DNA of 64,000 nt from Orobanche coerulescens. Lineage: Eukaryota; Streptophyta; Magnoliopsida; Lamiales; Orobanchaceae. Of the stretch, positions 24,191 to 35,180 are shown in pieces. The position numbers were made by a program, and so were the translations under genes. The number at the start of each line of letters is the position of its first letter. The first letter of the stretch is position 1. Below the pieces are notes generated by a model. That model was not told the DNA's origin. It was given only the letters and a program-made list of their open reading frames with translations, and searched no databases. The stretch spans positions 78,510,358 through 78,574,357 of the forward strand of contig CM065814.1 in the NCBI GenBank assembly GCA_033398695.1. Direction: 5' to 3'.

Positions 24191-26317
24191 TGTAACGCCC
24201 CCAAAATTGCTGGGACGGTACAGTGCCGTGAATCCCATGTGGGACCCACAAGGAAAGTTTTTTTTAAAGAGTTTAAAAATTCGTCATGAAATAATTTGCG
24301 GAAAGTAGCCCCATGATAGCCTAAGTACAAAATGAAATACTTTAAAGAAAAACAAGTCCGCATACGCGGTTATTACATAACATGGAATGTTTTCATAATT
24401 CAATTTAAGAAACAGGATAACAAGGCTTCTCCCCAACACTGCTCAAGCCTGACTAGAACCTTTGAAAACGTCCGGCACATATTCAACAAATTTTCCTGGC
24501 ACGACGAATCATGCCAGCCAACCTAGGTCAGACAATACGAACAAAATTCATTGATGCAATCAGATAAATCCGCAATACAATGTTATTACTTGGTAAGGCA
24601 ATATATTACAGAATACTCAATATTATCTCATCTATCAGCACATAAATTCCCACGGTCGCAACCAAGGGTCACGGAAGCATCTACACAGGAATACTCCAGA
24701 CGTGGGTACCATTCAGATTTTACCCCGCACCACAGTTTCGTACGGTATATGAACATATAAACTCCCAAGGTCGCAACCAAGGGTCACGGAAGTATCTACT
24801 TAGGAATACTCCGGACAAGATAGTGACGCACATTAAATTTTGGAATTTAATATAACATAGTCCGAGGAAGGGTTCACTTACCTCAAGTCCGATGAGAGTT
24901 ACTCCCTTGGTAGCACAACGGCTCGAATGACCACACCTGAGAGCTAAACCTATTACATGTTCTTCAATTAATACCTTATGGTGATAATGACGATTAGCGA
25001 CAATTCCCCCGTCCTGATAGGATTCTAAACCTAGTTTGTTCATGATGTCGTAACCAAAATTTCATGTTTTAACCACAATGCGAATTACTAAATTCCTCGG
25101 TCCGCCAATTTACAATTTATCATCTCGTTAAACAATAATGTTCTAGTACAACATTTCTACATTACGACTATGACTTATAGCCACCGTAATTTCATTACTT
25201 ACTCAAATTTGAAATTCTAGAATAGAACGACTAAGCACAAATCTCCCGAAATCCTAACGTATTCGATAACCAATCCGTTTCGATAATCGTTAATTAATTC
25301 ACTAAGGAAATACCAACAGGTTTACAATATGATAATCGGATTATAATCGCAATCCACAACAAGATGATTCTATGGTGTTGGTGATTTACAAGTTCGATTA
25401 TGAGTTTTACAATCCAACTACGAGTGACACTACAATTTGTTCAAAATACTAAGCTAGATAGGTTTCGATTAAAAATTATGATTAGTTTTTACCCGTTTGA
25501 TCATCATCGAAAGTTCCTAGCTATCCAAGGCATCCGAAATCTAGTACGACTCATCTAACAACACAGATATGAATTCAAGATTCGATAAACATACCTTACT
25601 TGACAAGAAACGAAGAAGAACGACGAAGGACGATGAAGAACGGAAGGACAACATCTTCAAAACCTTCTCCGGAGCTTGATTAATCCACTCTACTACGATA
25701 ATACACGGCTAGGAAGGCTCAAAATTCGATTTGGAGGGTTGGAGGATGATTTTTGGATGAGAAGAAGTGTTCAATGGTTGGAGGAAATGAAAGAGGAAAT
25801 GTCATTATATAACATCAGGCCAGCATTACGTACGTAATGCCTAAAGTTTTACGTATGTAACAATCGTTACGTACGTCACCACCTATGGGCTAACGTACGT
25901 AAGTGTTTCTCAGAAGCTACTGCCCAAAATGTCATGGTCTATTACATATGTAATATGTGGCTGAAATATGTACGTAATGATCAGTTGACTAGCAGTCATT
26001 GTCGCGCCGAAAGTTGCCCTAACCACGCGGAATCGAGAATCTCATCTGAAGACTGCATTACGTACGTAAAGTCTAAGCCTCAACGTATTGCGATAAAAAT
26101 AGCGTATCTAGTACTGCTCGAGTAACGTACATAATATTCGTTCAATACACTAGGTTATAATATTACGTTTAATCCTTATAACACGACTTCCCTTTGGACT
26201 CATCCAGCAATTGCTAGGGGAACAATACGTTGGCCACCGTCATATTCACACCGATAATTGCTCAACAACATCAAGGTAAGTCATCAACATATCATCAATA
26301 TCAGGAAATCACATCAC
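24191..26317 (-). repeat. 5' LTR of element B, outer end deleted
   Basis: Aligns with the left LTR from TGTAACGCCCCCAAAATTGC to about 19175. The last roughly 160-200 bp of the LTR (its U3 start) is missing. Homology ends at 26317, followed by about 16 bp of filler and then element A LTR sequence. Confidence 0.85.
25826..26134 (-). promoter_or_regulatory. TTACGTACGTAA palindrome array, right LTR of B
   Basis: Twelve-mers start at 25826, 25849, 25867 and 25891 (steps 23, 18, 24), at 25942 and 25966 (24), and at 26058, 26081, 26100 and 26123 (23, 19, 23). The 23-18-23 type rhythm is the same as in element A. The TATA box at 25806-25812 is immediately downstream in element orientation. Confidence 0.72.
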
Positions 26318-26333
26318 CGTCATATCATCGACA
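26318..26333. other. Filler DNA at a deletion junction between B and A
   Basis: About 16 bp (CGTCATATCATCGACA) join the broken end of B's LTR to element A LTR sequence. The words CGTCATAT and ATATCATC also occur within 100 bp to the left, as in filler copied during end joining. Matching A sequence 10087-10183 is absent here, so both elements lost DNA. Confidence 0.6.
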
Positions 26334-26646
26334 AGGTTCACGCGGAGATTCCTTACCCGACAATATCCTAACTGGCCCCATGCGCTGAACAAACTTATCT
26401 GCCTTTGACTGCCTGTTACGTATGCTATGCCTCTCCTATAACATACATTATCTGCACCTCTTAACATACGTTATGTCCAACTGCTAGCGTACGTTATGAC
26501 ATGCAGATGCATGCATGCATGTTTTAGGAAACTCATGAATGTAGGAATATGAATACAGGAAATCACACTTTGATTATTAATACCATAATCAAATGCTACA
26601 AGTTTCAAATACATGTGAAATACACAATAATTATCTGGGTATTACA
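26334..26646 (-). repeat. 5' LTR of element A, outer part
   Basis: AGGTTCACGCGGAGATTCC and onward match 10184-10502, ending TGGGTATTACA at 26646. The TSD copy TCAAT (26647-26651) follows. It contains residual palindromes (TAACATACGTTA, TAGCGTACGTTA) near 26460-26490. Confidence 0.88.
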
Positions 26647-26649
26647 TCA

Positions 26650-27768
26650 ATGGCAACTGGTCGAAGGCCCCGACGAAGAAATCAACCATACGACCCAGAA
26701 CCTCTGATTTTGATGCCTCCCGATTCGTATATTCATATGCACAAAAGGTATTGTCATAAATTATGCTTCAGGAACAACTTACAAATTGTTAATACTTTAA
26801 TTTAAGGAATTTGGAAAGGATTTGAGTTAAAATCGAAGATTATTTTGCTAAATTATGGATTTATAAGTTTGTAGAATGTAAGGAAGATACGTACCCTAAT
26901 GAAGGATACATGTGTTCTGGAAAATCTAATGATGATGATGAGTTCAATGACTTGGAAATTCGAGAATTTCTAAGTTCAGAAGTGGTTATTGATATTAACG
27001 ATGATGTGTTCGAAAACAATGAGTTCGGCATAGATATTCGGTTGTTGCTGGTGGCCTTGACTAAATGTATAATGCCTAAAGTCAATACTCAACACAAGTT
27101 AGTCAGGGTGGACAAACAAGTAGTGTATCATGTGTTGAATGAAGAGGCGGTGGATTTTGCTCATGTATTTTAGTGGAATATATCTAAACCTAAACTTTTT
27201 CGGTCTAAAAAATATGCCTCTAGAACGAGGAAAGCTGGTATGCCTTTTGGTTTAATTCTTACGAAAATCTTTGAATATCATAATGTTGACTTGTCGAACG
27301 AAGTTGCCGTACCTGTTTCTCGAGGGCATGCAATTTCAGATTCGTCTCTCAAAGTCATGCAGAATGTCAAGACTTGAATCGTGGATGGGTCTTTTTCTCC
27401 TATCTGAGGGAAGACGACAGGGTACATCAAGGGACACGCATGCCGACTTCTGAAGAAAGAATTACCAGGAGAGGTGCGGAGACTATAAGGGAATTGAGAA
27501 CCGGGACGTTTGTTCGTAAATCTCAATCAAAAGGCAAAGGACAATAGGTGTAGCATCTAGTGATATGGAGGACGATGATCTCGTTGTCCGGATGCGCAGC
27601 ATTAAAACCAATCAAGTAGAAATTCGTGATGACATTCGAATGCTTCAAACAGAAGTAAGGAAAGCTAGGGACGAAATTCATTCGGTCAAACAGCTCTTTG
27701 AAGAATATATTCGCTTTACCAATCCTACGTTCCAATTCCCCACTCTTTCCTCTGACCAAAATCCTTGA
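26650..27768 (+). pseudogene. SIRE env-like extra ORF (broken)
   Basis: This is the extra 3' ORF between RNase H and 3' LTR typical of SIRE-type copia elements, often called env-like; its biochemical role is not established. The ATG at 26650-26652 opens an Arg/Pro-rich start (MATGRRPRRRNQ) that stops at 26800. Another frame (26910-27173) is acidic and reaches HVF, then a TAG. It continues WNISKPKLFRSKKYAS, MPFGLILTKIFEYHNVDLS and VPVSRGHAISDSSLKVM (to about 27365). The C-terminal 27565-27768 segment is a predicted coiled coil (heptad-like RSIKTNQVEIRDDIRMLQTE). I see no clear membrane segment in the surviving frames. The start codon itself was separated from its upstream DNA by element A. Confidence 0.65.
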
Positions 27769-28276
27769 ACTTCATATCTCGATAAATTTCTAAGAACAAT
27801 GTTTTGATGTGGGTTGGTTTGAAACTTGTTTTTGATGTTTATGTCTTGAATTTGATAATATTGGTTTGGTTTGCAACTTATATGTGGTTTGATGTGGTTT
27901 TGATAGTATTATTTTTGATGAATATTGTTGGTTTTCATATTGTGCATTATGTATTAGATTATTGCCCTACAATTACGGTTTATCATATTTGTATAACATC
28001 CTTTTCCGATTGTTAGCTTCTAGCTTAAAATTTAAGCTATAAGCTATAAGTTGTTTTTCAGGAGAGCTTCATTTCAGCGGGAGTTATGTCGACATTTTTG
28101 CTTCTGACAAAAAGGGGGAGAAAAGCTAAAAACCTTTAAATTTCACAACTTTAAATTTCACTCCTTTTTGAAATCCTTTCTGGACTTAACAAACTTCGAA
28201 CAAAGTATTCACTTTGATTCAAATATTTTGTCATAAAAGTTTTGCAGGTATCTTTTACTAGATGTTTTGTCATCAT
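27769..28276 (+). other. SIRE 3' non-coding stretch
   Basis: AT-rich spacer after the env-like ORF. It holds one purine-rich run, AAAAAGGGGGAGAAAAG, at about 28109-28125, which looks like a second or older polypurine tract. No other gene or repeat was recognised. Confidence 0.5.
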
Positions 28277-28291
28277 AAAAAAGGGGGGATA
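28277..28291 (+). other. Polypurine tract of plus-strand SIRE element
   Basis: AAAAAAGGGGGGATA directly precedes the LTR start TGCTGAAC, the position and composition expected of a copia polypurine tract. Confidence 0.75.
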
Positions 28292-28292
28292 T

Positions 28293-29183
28293 TGCTGAAC
28301 AAATCAATTTTGATAATGTATTTCCTCAAAACATATAAAGTAAAACATTCACGACCCATTCAGACAAAAACGACGATTATTGCATCAAAGATAAAATCTT
28401 CAGAACAACATATATAGCGCACGATATTCCTATACAATAGCATATGCTATCGAGGTCGTAGTGTATAGTACTTTGAAGATAGTAACGCACGCAATATGCT
28501 ACTCCGATGTCTCAATAAAATCAGTAGCATATGATATCTACATACAATAGCGCACGCTACCTGCTAATTCAATATAACAAGTCAGTAAGGATAGTAAGGT
28601 CGATCAGACATAATAGCGCATGCTACACTATCATGCAACATACGCTAATAGGGCAAGATAGTAACCTTTGCAAAATTCGAGGAAATCAATAACACACGCT
28701 AATATTTTATATAATGTATGCTAAAGTCTCAAGACAGTAAGGTCTGAATTTATTACATTGAAGCAGGAAATGCACGCTAAAGACTACCCAACGCACGCTA
28801 TGGAAGCAAGTCAGTAGGGTTTGATATTTCTTCACAACGTGTAGTTAACGCACGGCAAGATTTGACACAATGCACGCTAAATGAAGAATCTTACCATTGT
28901 ATAAGATATAGATAATGTGTGCTAATGGCTAATATTAGAACACGTTACGTTGAAATTTTATCGATATACAACCCTTGGACAAATTTTTTCAATGCGGAAA
29001 TCAAGCAAGTTTGAAAAACAAAGATTGGCCGACTAGCGCACACTATGAAGATGATTAATGCACTCTAAGTTCAAATTAGATTCATTGGATAGAAGACTTT
29101 CAGTATGAAGACCATTCCTTTTTCAAAGTCAAAGTAAAGATACTCTGATAACGCACAAGTTTTTCTTCGAGTTATAGCAACAA
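28293..29183 (+). repeat. 3' LTR of plus-strand SIRE element (3' end uncertain)
   Basis: Starts TGCTGAACAAATCAATTTTGATAATG, resembling the TGTTGG...TTTTGATAATTGCC start of the minus-strand copia LTR at 3205. CAACA at 29179-29183 is a plausible end. No clear TATA box was seen, so the LTR may be truncated. The partner 5' LTR is not in the window, so the boundary is unverified. Most of its length is occupied by TAGCGCACGCTA-type palindromes. Confidence 0.55.
28415..29050 (+). promoter_or_regulatory. Paired TAGCGCACGCTA palindromes in SIRE LTR
   Basis: Pairs start at 28415/28438 (step 23), 28548/28559-type copies with 28525 (step 23) and 28614/28636 (step 22), with a further copy at 28483. Leading copies recur about every 65-68 bp (28415, 28483, 28548, 28614). 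Degenerate copies (for example ACGCACGCTA, TGCACGCTAA) continue to about 29050. The same 12-mer occurs in the element's pol-env spacer. Confidence 0.7.
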
Positions 29184-29436
29184 GGCAAGTATTTAACTAT
29201 ATGTAATATATTTTGTGTATTTATAATGGATGAATTGTGTACACGAGCAGGAAAGGTTGTATTGTTTACCCAGGGATACTCGACGGGGCATATGGGGATT
29301 TGTACCTTGAGGGGCGAATTGCAAATGTGAGGTTATCTATCTATGGATGTCCAACAGGACGTATAGGATGTCGTAACTTGTGGGGCGGAACAGGGATAAT
29401 CATTGAGTGATTTGGAATTAGTTTTGGGTTGATGAA
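29184..29436. other. Unassigned stretch between SIRE LTR and element C
   Basis: Two G-rich phrases (GACGGGGCATATGGGG and TGTGGGGCGGAAC) stand out, but no domain, LTR end or repeat was recognised. It may be the missing 3' part of the SIRE LTR or older host DNA. Confidence 0.4.
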
Positions 29437-29637
29437 TGTAATACCCGACTGTAATTTTCGTATTTACTATTGTACTACTCAGATAATTTGAATATCGTTG
29501 AATCACGTTGCATTTAGTATAATGATTATTGATGTTGAGATATATCATAATATAATTAATTATAATTGTCATTCGCATTGTGGTTGATTGCTAGACGTTG
29601 TGTCGATTGTTGCATTTTTTTCTAAGTCTTTTATGCC

Positions 29638-29914
29638 TAGCGTAGGCTACTGCTGTAGCATAGCGTACGCTATTTCCTCAGTGTTACGTACGTAATGTAC
29701 TTCAGTTTACATATATAACTAAGGGAATCTGATCCAATCTTAACTTTCGGCATGGGGGGCCATGCAGGATTCGGATAACTGGGCATTTCGAGACAGCCAA
29801 GTTGACCTACATTACGTATGTAATGCTCATGATATAATGTACGTAATGCGATAGGTGTTTTGAGGCAGAGACTTCTGGAGGCCTATTACGTACGTAATAT
29901 TTAGGTGTTGACGT
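29638..29914 (+). promoter_or_regulatory. 23-bp-spaced palindrome array in element C LTR
   Basis: Twelve-mers start at 29638 (TAGCGTAGGCTA), 29661 (TAGCGTACGCTA), 29684 (TTACGTACGTAA) and 29707, all 23 bp apart. Another pair is at 29812 and 29835 (23), and another at 29886 and 29909 (23). The last one is cut by the solo LTR and resumes at 31350. Without that insertion the TATA box would follow about 15-20 bp after the array. Confidence 0.75.
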
Positions 29915-31349
29915 TGTTAGGATTGTATACTGCAAAGCATACTTTATGCTTCACATGTTTCTCATATTTATTCACGTTATGGTTATGCAAATGAAATGTC
30001 TAATCATTTTATATTATAGATAATATGGTGTGTTGGTGTTACACGGAAGATCATATTATTAGTGCCTTATAAAATAATATAATAGTTCACAACCTATATA
30101 ATTATGAGACAAATTATATATAAGGTTGTAGTGTATGCTTGAGATTAGTTGGTCTTGACTATTAGCATGCATTAGCGTATTTGCATATGTTGAACTGGAT
30201 CGAGGTGAGATAGTGTCTTCTGTACTGACTATAAGAAGAACGTAAATCTCGGATAATTATTATTTCTTAATTCTAAATATATAATATTTAATTGTATATT
30301 TATGATACTTATTGCTTTGATTTACCATGGGTGAGAGTCAAAATGATCGACTCAATAAGCCTCGTATCTTGGGCAATAATATTATTTATACAACAGTTAT
30401 TATTATTACTAGAAATCGTGTCCCGACTCGTGTGGGTTGATGATGTCCCCTGAGGAACTCGATAATGATTATTATATTAAACCCTGTAGGTGGATTTAAT
30501 TCCAGTATAATAATAAGGTTCGAGTGGTACTACTCTTGGATAAGATATTAATTAATTAAATCTGTCAGTAGCTTATAATTAATTAATGGACATTTTATAT
30601 CTTAACACGAGAAATAATATATTCAATAAGGAGCCCAATTTCGTAATTTGGGATTTTGGTAGGAAGTGCAATATCAACTTTTTAGTGGACTAAGTTGATA
30701 TTAATAAATTCATTATATTAGGAAGAGTCCTAATAAGGTAAGATGAATTTATTGGGAGTCCTTCCATAATCCTCCTTAAGATCCCTAGTAGTAGTCCAAG
30801 AGCCTATATATATGACTTATGGGTGTTGGCCGATTTAGCATTGTTCATACACAAGAAATTTTGATTTTTTTCTTCTAAGTGTTTAATTGTGGATCTTGAC
30901 TTCTCTCTTTGATTCCACAATTGAGAGAACACTTTAATTCTTGCTACATATCGGAATTACTTGAAGAAAAGAAAATCGAGAATTGTGAGGGATAAAATTT
31001 CGGCCGATCCCATAGTTGTCCAAGAAAGATCTGGTAGCTCGTTGCCCACACAACGTCCAGGTTAAGGTGGATCATACTCTAGAACGTCTAAAGGTAGAAA
31101 TACAAGGTGATCAAAACGAAAGCAGCCAATTCGCTTCAAAGGTAATATCATATGATCCTTTAGATCTAGATTAGGATATTTATATAACCGACATATTTAT
31201 TTAATAAATAATAAATAATATTTAAATTGATTATTAGTCTTAGTAATTAAATAATTAGCATGCCTAAATAGATCTTATGCTCGTGGATACGTAAAACGCG
31301 ATTACCAAATTTCCCAAACTTCGCTTCCGCTACGTTTTCACTTCCAACA
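29915..31349 (+). mobile_element. Copia-type solo LTR with TSD GACGT
   Basis: This 1435-bp segment starts TGTTAGGATTG and ends CACTTCCAACA. It is flanked by the perfect 5-bp duplication GACGT (29910-29914 and 31350-31354). No internal region is present, so this is a solo LTR left by LTR-LTR recombination. The TGTTRG...CCAACA ends suit copia elements. A TATA box (TATATATATG, about 30805-30814) gives plus orientation. It sits within the LTR of element C. Confidence 0.85.
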
Positions 31350-31370
31350 GACGTACGTAATGGATGTGCA

Positions 31371-31380
31371 TTTTATAAAA
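31371..31380 (+). promoter_or_regulatory. TATA box of element C LTR
   Basis: TTTTATAAAA lies just after the interrupted last palindrome (TGACGT / ACGTAA) of the array. This is the same array-then-TATA order as in A, B, D and G. Confidence 0.55.
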
Positions 31381-33615
31381 AGACAGGTTTGTCTTCATTT
31401 CGCACGATCCAAACTCGATTTCTTCTCCTTGTTATCATCCTTCTGCCTCCCTGGATCGATTCTACCCTCTTCCATCTTGTCTTTGAGCCTTACATCTTAG
31501 ACTGGAGCTTAGTGTTTGGAAGTTGGAGTGCAATATTGTAGTTTGGTGGTTTGTTCTTCATTTCTTGAGGTATGTTATTCAATCATACTCTATCTTTCGT
31601 AGTAATGATGATATCGATATAGAATACTGCTCATAATGTCGATTTGATCAAGTAAAACATGATTGTGGTTAAGATTTTGAACACTTATTGAAGAATATAG
31701 TGATTAAAGCTTTAAAATGAAGATGTTCTTGATGTTTAAATGATAATAATCATGTTTATAAGAATCATACTCAGCTTGCTGGATTGATTAACATTATTAA
31801 CAAATGATGATCATAAGTTTTGATATAGTTGAGTTAAAACCGATGGATTGGTAACATAGGATGTGTTAGAATATCATGTTAGGTTTTAACCAATATCTTG
31901 GGAATGAATTGATGAATAATGGAGATTAGGATGATGTTCATATGATTCAGAAACCCTAAATGTTATAACTATGTTTTTGATATGGCTTCACAAATTCTTT
32001 AGGAGATAATAATGGCTTATGAAAAACACAAATGTAACCTTTACATATTCAAGTTAATTGGATGCTTTGATGACTTAAGAATGTAATAATCACCATATTT
32101 ATAGGGTGATATTGTTCTTAGGAAGATTTCAACGATTATTGATGATAAATCCTTGTGTAATAGATGAAGTAGATATTGAAGAACCTTAAGAAATTAGTTA
32201 ATCCGATTATTAATGGTGAATTGAAGATGTTTAATGCATAAGCTTGTTCATAGTGATAACAAGAGTATTAAAAGGACATTTTGATATAATAAACCGATTG
32301 TGAAAGACGAATTAGATGTATTGAAATTCATCGATGGTCGGTAGAATGTTCATTGGGATATAATGAATTATTCGAGTAGGTTTCGGGTGTCGTTTCCTAC
32401 GAATTGATATCAATATTGTGTGAACGTATTGTTGAATGAATTACGTTTCATTCAAAGTTGCTTGTTCGAGTGAGTATTTAGTCGAGGATACCATCTGTTC
32501 GATCATTTGGAAAAGGACTATCTTTCGTCTACGGAATTGAGGCATGTTATCTTGCTCGGTTATAATAATTATTGAATTCTTATGAACGTTATATGTTTCG
32601 TATATATATAAAATGTCTTATGACTCTATGATTCGTACCGTGATATTGTTCTTGATCGTAGTACCGTTTCATTATGGGATTGTATTCCCAAGTTCATCAC
32701 ATTATATCGTTGGTCTCCTTGATCATTTTGTCACCTAGGTGAGTTTTCTTGATTCTTGATCGAATGTGTAATTTATTGAGTTTTGTTGTCATGTTGTATC
32801 GTGACATATCTGGAATCAAATCTGCGTGTTGATTGGTTATGTGTAGGATTTTTAGCCAGGCACACATGGTCACACGTTGATGTTTCCGTATTGGACTGTG
32901 CACATGGGACGTAGTTCGTGAGGCTAATTAGGTACATTGTCTCACGTATATTCTAGATTCCGTATACAGGGTGGACATGTGCACGGACACATTTCCAGAT
33001 CGGGCATGCTGTGATGTCCGTCTTGAGCCATGTTGATTGGTCTTTTATATTCCATGTATGATTGGGTATGTCCGACGGTTTGCGACTAGTTGATCATATG
33101 CCCGAGGTGTATGTTCAATAGTCGGGTTGTTTCCTTGAGATCCTATATATATGAATTGTATAATGTCTTGAGAATTATTATTATGTATATCTGACCCTGT
33201 CGTTTTGGGTGAAACACTTGTGTTGTATTTTAGGTCGGGGCAAAGGCAAGGCACGGGAAGAGCACGGTGACGGCGAAGGGTTTGAAGGATACTAGTTCGG
33301 GGGCCTCAAGCCTTTTGTTGTCCGGTTATGCTTAAACTGTGTAATGTTACTTTCCGCTTCATTTGAACTATTATCGTTTGTCCAATTATTTTAAGTGTAT
33401 TCCATCTTCACATGGTTTATACTAGTATTTGGATCCTGTGTATTCTGAGGCTAATAGCCGTAGTATTCGTAGACTCCTAATCGGAGTAATGATTATTGTA
33501 TTGTGATTAGGTACCACAATAATGGTATGTTTAAATTGTGTTTTGGTATCGCCTAGTGGATCCTAGACTAGTCCACGGCACTGTAATGGTCGCCGTATTG
33601 GGGTGTTACAGAAGT

Positions 33616-33628
33616 TGGTATCGGAGAG
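33616..33628 (+). other. Primer-binding site of element C
   Basis: TGGTATCGGAGAG lies five bases after the LTR end TGTTACA. It resembles the tRNA-Met site of the other Tekay copies. Confidence 0.75.
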
Positions 33629-34054
33629 TTATTTCTCTTTATGAGTCATTGTGCATTAAACTAGTATCAAAAAACCTTCGCGTCATGTGTGACATGTGCA
33701 AGCGCCATACCCTACGAACCAAATACGGTATGTTACTTTTGTGCCATGATTTAAATTCTGGCAAGATGTTAATAACGGAATTGATCTTTTGTTGATCTTG
33801 ATATTCCGAGTGACCTGTGGCGGAGTTTATCTTATTAATATTCCGAGGGAAATTTTGCATTGATTATGTGATTGGATTTGTTTCGACTTGATGTCGATAT
33901 GATATTTTGTATAACACTAGTGGTGCTGATAATTCATGATGAACTATTTTCTTGAAATTGTAGTTTCATTATTGCTGTTAACTTAGCGTGAAAATTATGA
34001 TTGCCATAGAGGTAGTCACGAAATGTGCTTATGATTATTGTTTGATTCTTTCAG

Positions 34055-35180
34055 TATGGATAGAAATTTGAGAGGTTGTGGCAGATGGGGTTGAGGCCGC
34101 GGAAGGGGCCGATTCCCGAGGCCACGAGCCAATACACGATCAAATGTGGAGCAGAGCTCAGTGGGTAGTGATTCACCTAGTGAGAACCAGTCACACCATA
34201 CCGAGCGACATGAGGGCGCGCGCGTCGACCCGTATGTTGTTATGCAGGGCATGATGACCCAGATGACCCATATGGGTCAATTGATGGAAGCTATGCAGAT
34301 AACTACTACTACTGTCCAGCGGCAGGGACCTCATCCACCACCTCCTGTGGGCGGACCCGTGAATCAGATCATTAGCGACATCTCTCGTGAACGGCCTCTG
34401 ACATTTGAAGGCTCCTCTGAGCCTGTGGATATTGTACACTGGATCGAGCATTTCGAGAAGTTGTTCGAGATGTAGAATGTCCAGAAGAGAACCGCGTCTC
34501 CGAGGTGGCTTACCACCTTATTAAGAGCTCCCACACTAGGTGGCTTTCATCGAGACCAGCTGATAGTGTTTGCACTTGGGAGGAATTCAAAAACCACATG
34601 CTGGATTATTATAATCAGTCCACTCCATTAGGCCAAGTTGTCAGAGTTTCTAAACCCAGACCCATCTGAGGAGGAGGATGGGTTATCGATTGCTGGAAAA
34701 TTTCAGGCACTTCTTCCATTCGCTACGTCGATTGTTCGGATAGAAGCGGATAAGATCAAGTATTTTCTCAAAAGGCTGAAACCCCTGATGAGAATGCAGT
34801 TACTTAATCACCACTGCACGACTCTACCGGAGTTCATCGAGAAAGCTCTGGAATACAAACTTACAGCGAAGGAGATTTCTAAAAAGCAGCCATAGTCCAA
34901 CAATAAGAGATCCAGGAACCAGACCCAGGCTGACAGTAATCGGGGAATGTTCAAGAAACCCCAATTTGTACCAACTTTTTCTGAACGGTAACATATGGCG
35001 CCAAAACCAGCTGGATCACATTCTCGAGCGGCCAGCTCGTCTATTGTGTGTTTTAACTATGGAGATCAGGGGCATGTCAGCTCCAAGTGTCCAAAGCCGG
35101 CCGTTGCATGTCATACTTGTGGGATTATTGGACATCATGCTCGGTTTTTCAGAGGTGGTCCGGGAGGTACACCAGTAGCC
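34055..35180 (+). pseudogene. gag: Element C gag (broken)
   Basis: The likely start ATG is at 34055, but an in-frame TGA follows within 13 codons. The next frame (34146-34475) carries PYVVMQGMMTQMTHMGQLME and RPLTFEGSSEPVDIVHWIEHFEKLFEM, the start of the Tekay capsid domain. After more breaks, 34638-34895 holds the capsid C-terminus (RIEADKIKYFLKRLKP, TTLPEFIEKALEYKL). Two zinc-knuckle remnants follow: CFNYGDQGHVSSKC (second Cys replaced by Tyr) and CHTCGIIGHHARFF (last Cys lost). The protein would be neither complete nor a normal RNA binder. Confidence 0.8.

Larger units (their letters stand above)
17076..26317 (-). mobile_element. Element B: Tekay-type gypsy nested in element A LTR
   Basis: Minus-strand element with 3' LTR 17076-19333, polypurine tract, pol, gag, PBS and a truncated 5' LTR (24191-26317). 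It lies inside the 5' LTR of element A, whose sequence resumes at 26334. A chromodomain ends pol. The LTRs share repeated stretches with the other Tekay copies only in architecture, so B is a different family from A. A deletion at its right end removed about 200 bp of its LTR, so its TSD can no longer be checked. Confidence 0.87.
8158..26646 (-). mobile_element. Element A: Tekay-type Ty3/gypsy chromovirus
   Basis: Minus-strand element with 3' LTR 8158-10502, polypurine tract, pol, gag, PBS, and a 5' LTR in two pieces (15199-17075 and 26334-26646) split by nested element B. The TSD TCAAT flanks the whole. The order PR-RT-RH-INT with a C-terminal chromodomain and a tRNA-Met PBS places it in the Tekay (Del) lineage. 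LTR copies differ visibly by substitutions and small indels, and pol is frame-broken, so it is older than element D. Confidence 0.88.
3206..29183 (+). mobile_element. SIRE-like Ty1/copia element with env-like ORF, interrupted
   Basis: This plus-strand copia occurs in two blocks, 3206-8157 (gag, protease, integrase, RT, RNase H, spacer) and 26647-29183 (env-like ORF, polypurine tract, 3' LTR). They are separated by gypsy element A plus nested B. The join is supported by the 5-bp duplication TCAAT on both sides of A. The left end is cut by the minus-strand copia at 3205, so the 5' LTR is not visible. The domain order PR-INT-RT-RH, the gag style, the extra 3' ORF and the AAAAAAGGGGGGA tract fit the SIRE lineage. 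Many stops and shifts make it an old copy. Confidence 0.85.
29437..33610 (+). repeat. 5' LTR of element C
   Basis: Starts TGTAATACCCGACTG and ends GGGGTGTTACA next to the PBS. The span is 4174 bp, or about 2734 bp without the inserted solo LTR and its duplicated GACGT. The palindrome array is at 29638-29920, and the TATA box TTTTATAAAA at 31371-31380 comes just after the solo LTR, so they were adjacent before the insertion. The long region 31400-33600 is U3/R/U5-type LTR sequence with no gene seen. Confidence 0.8.
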
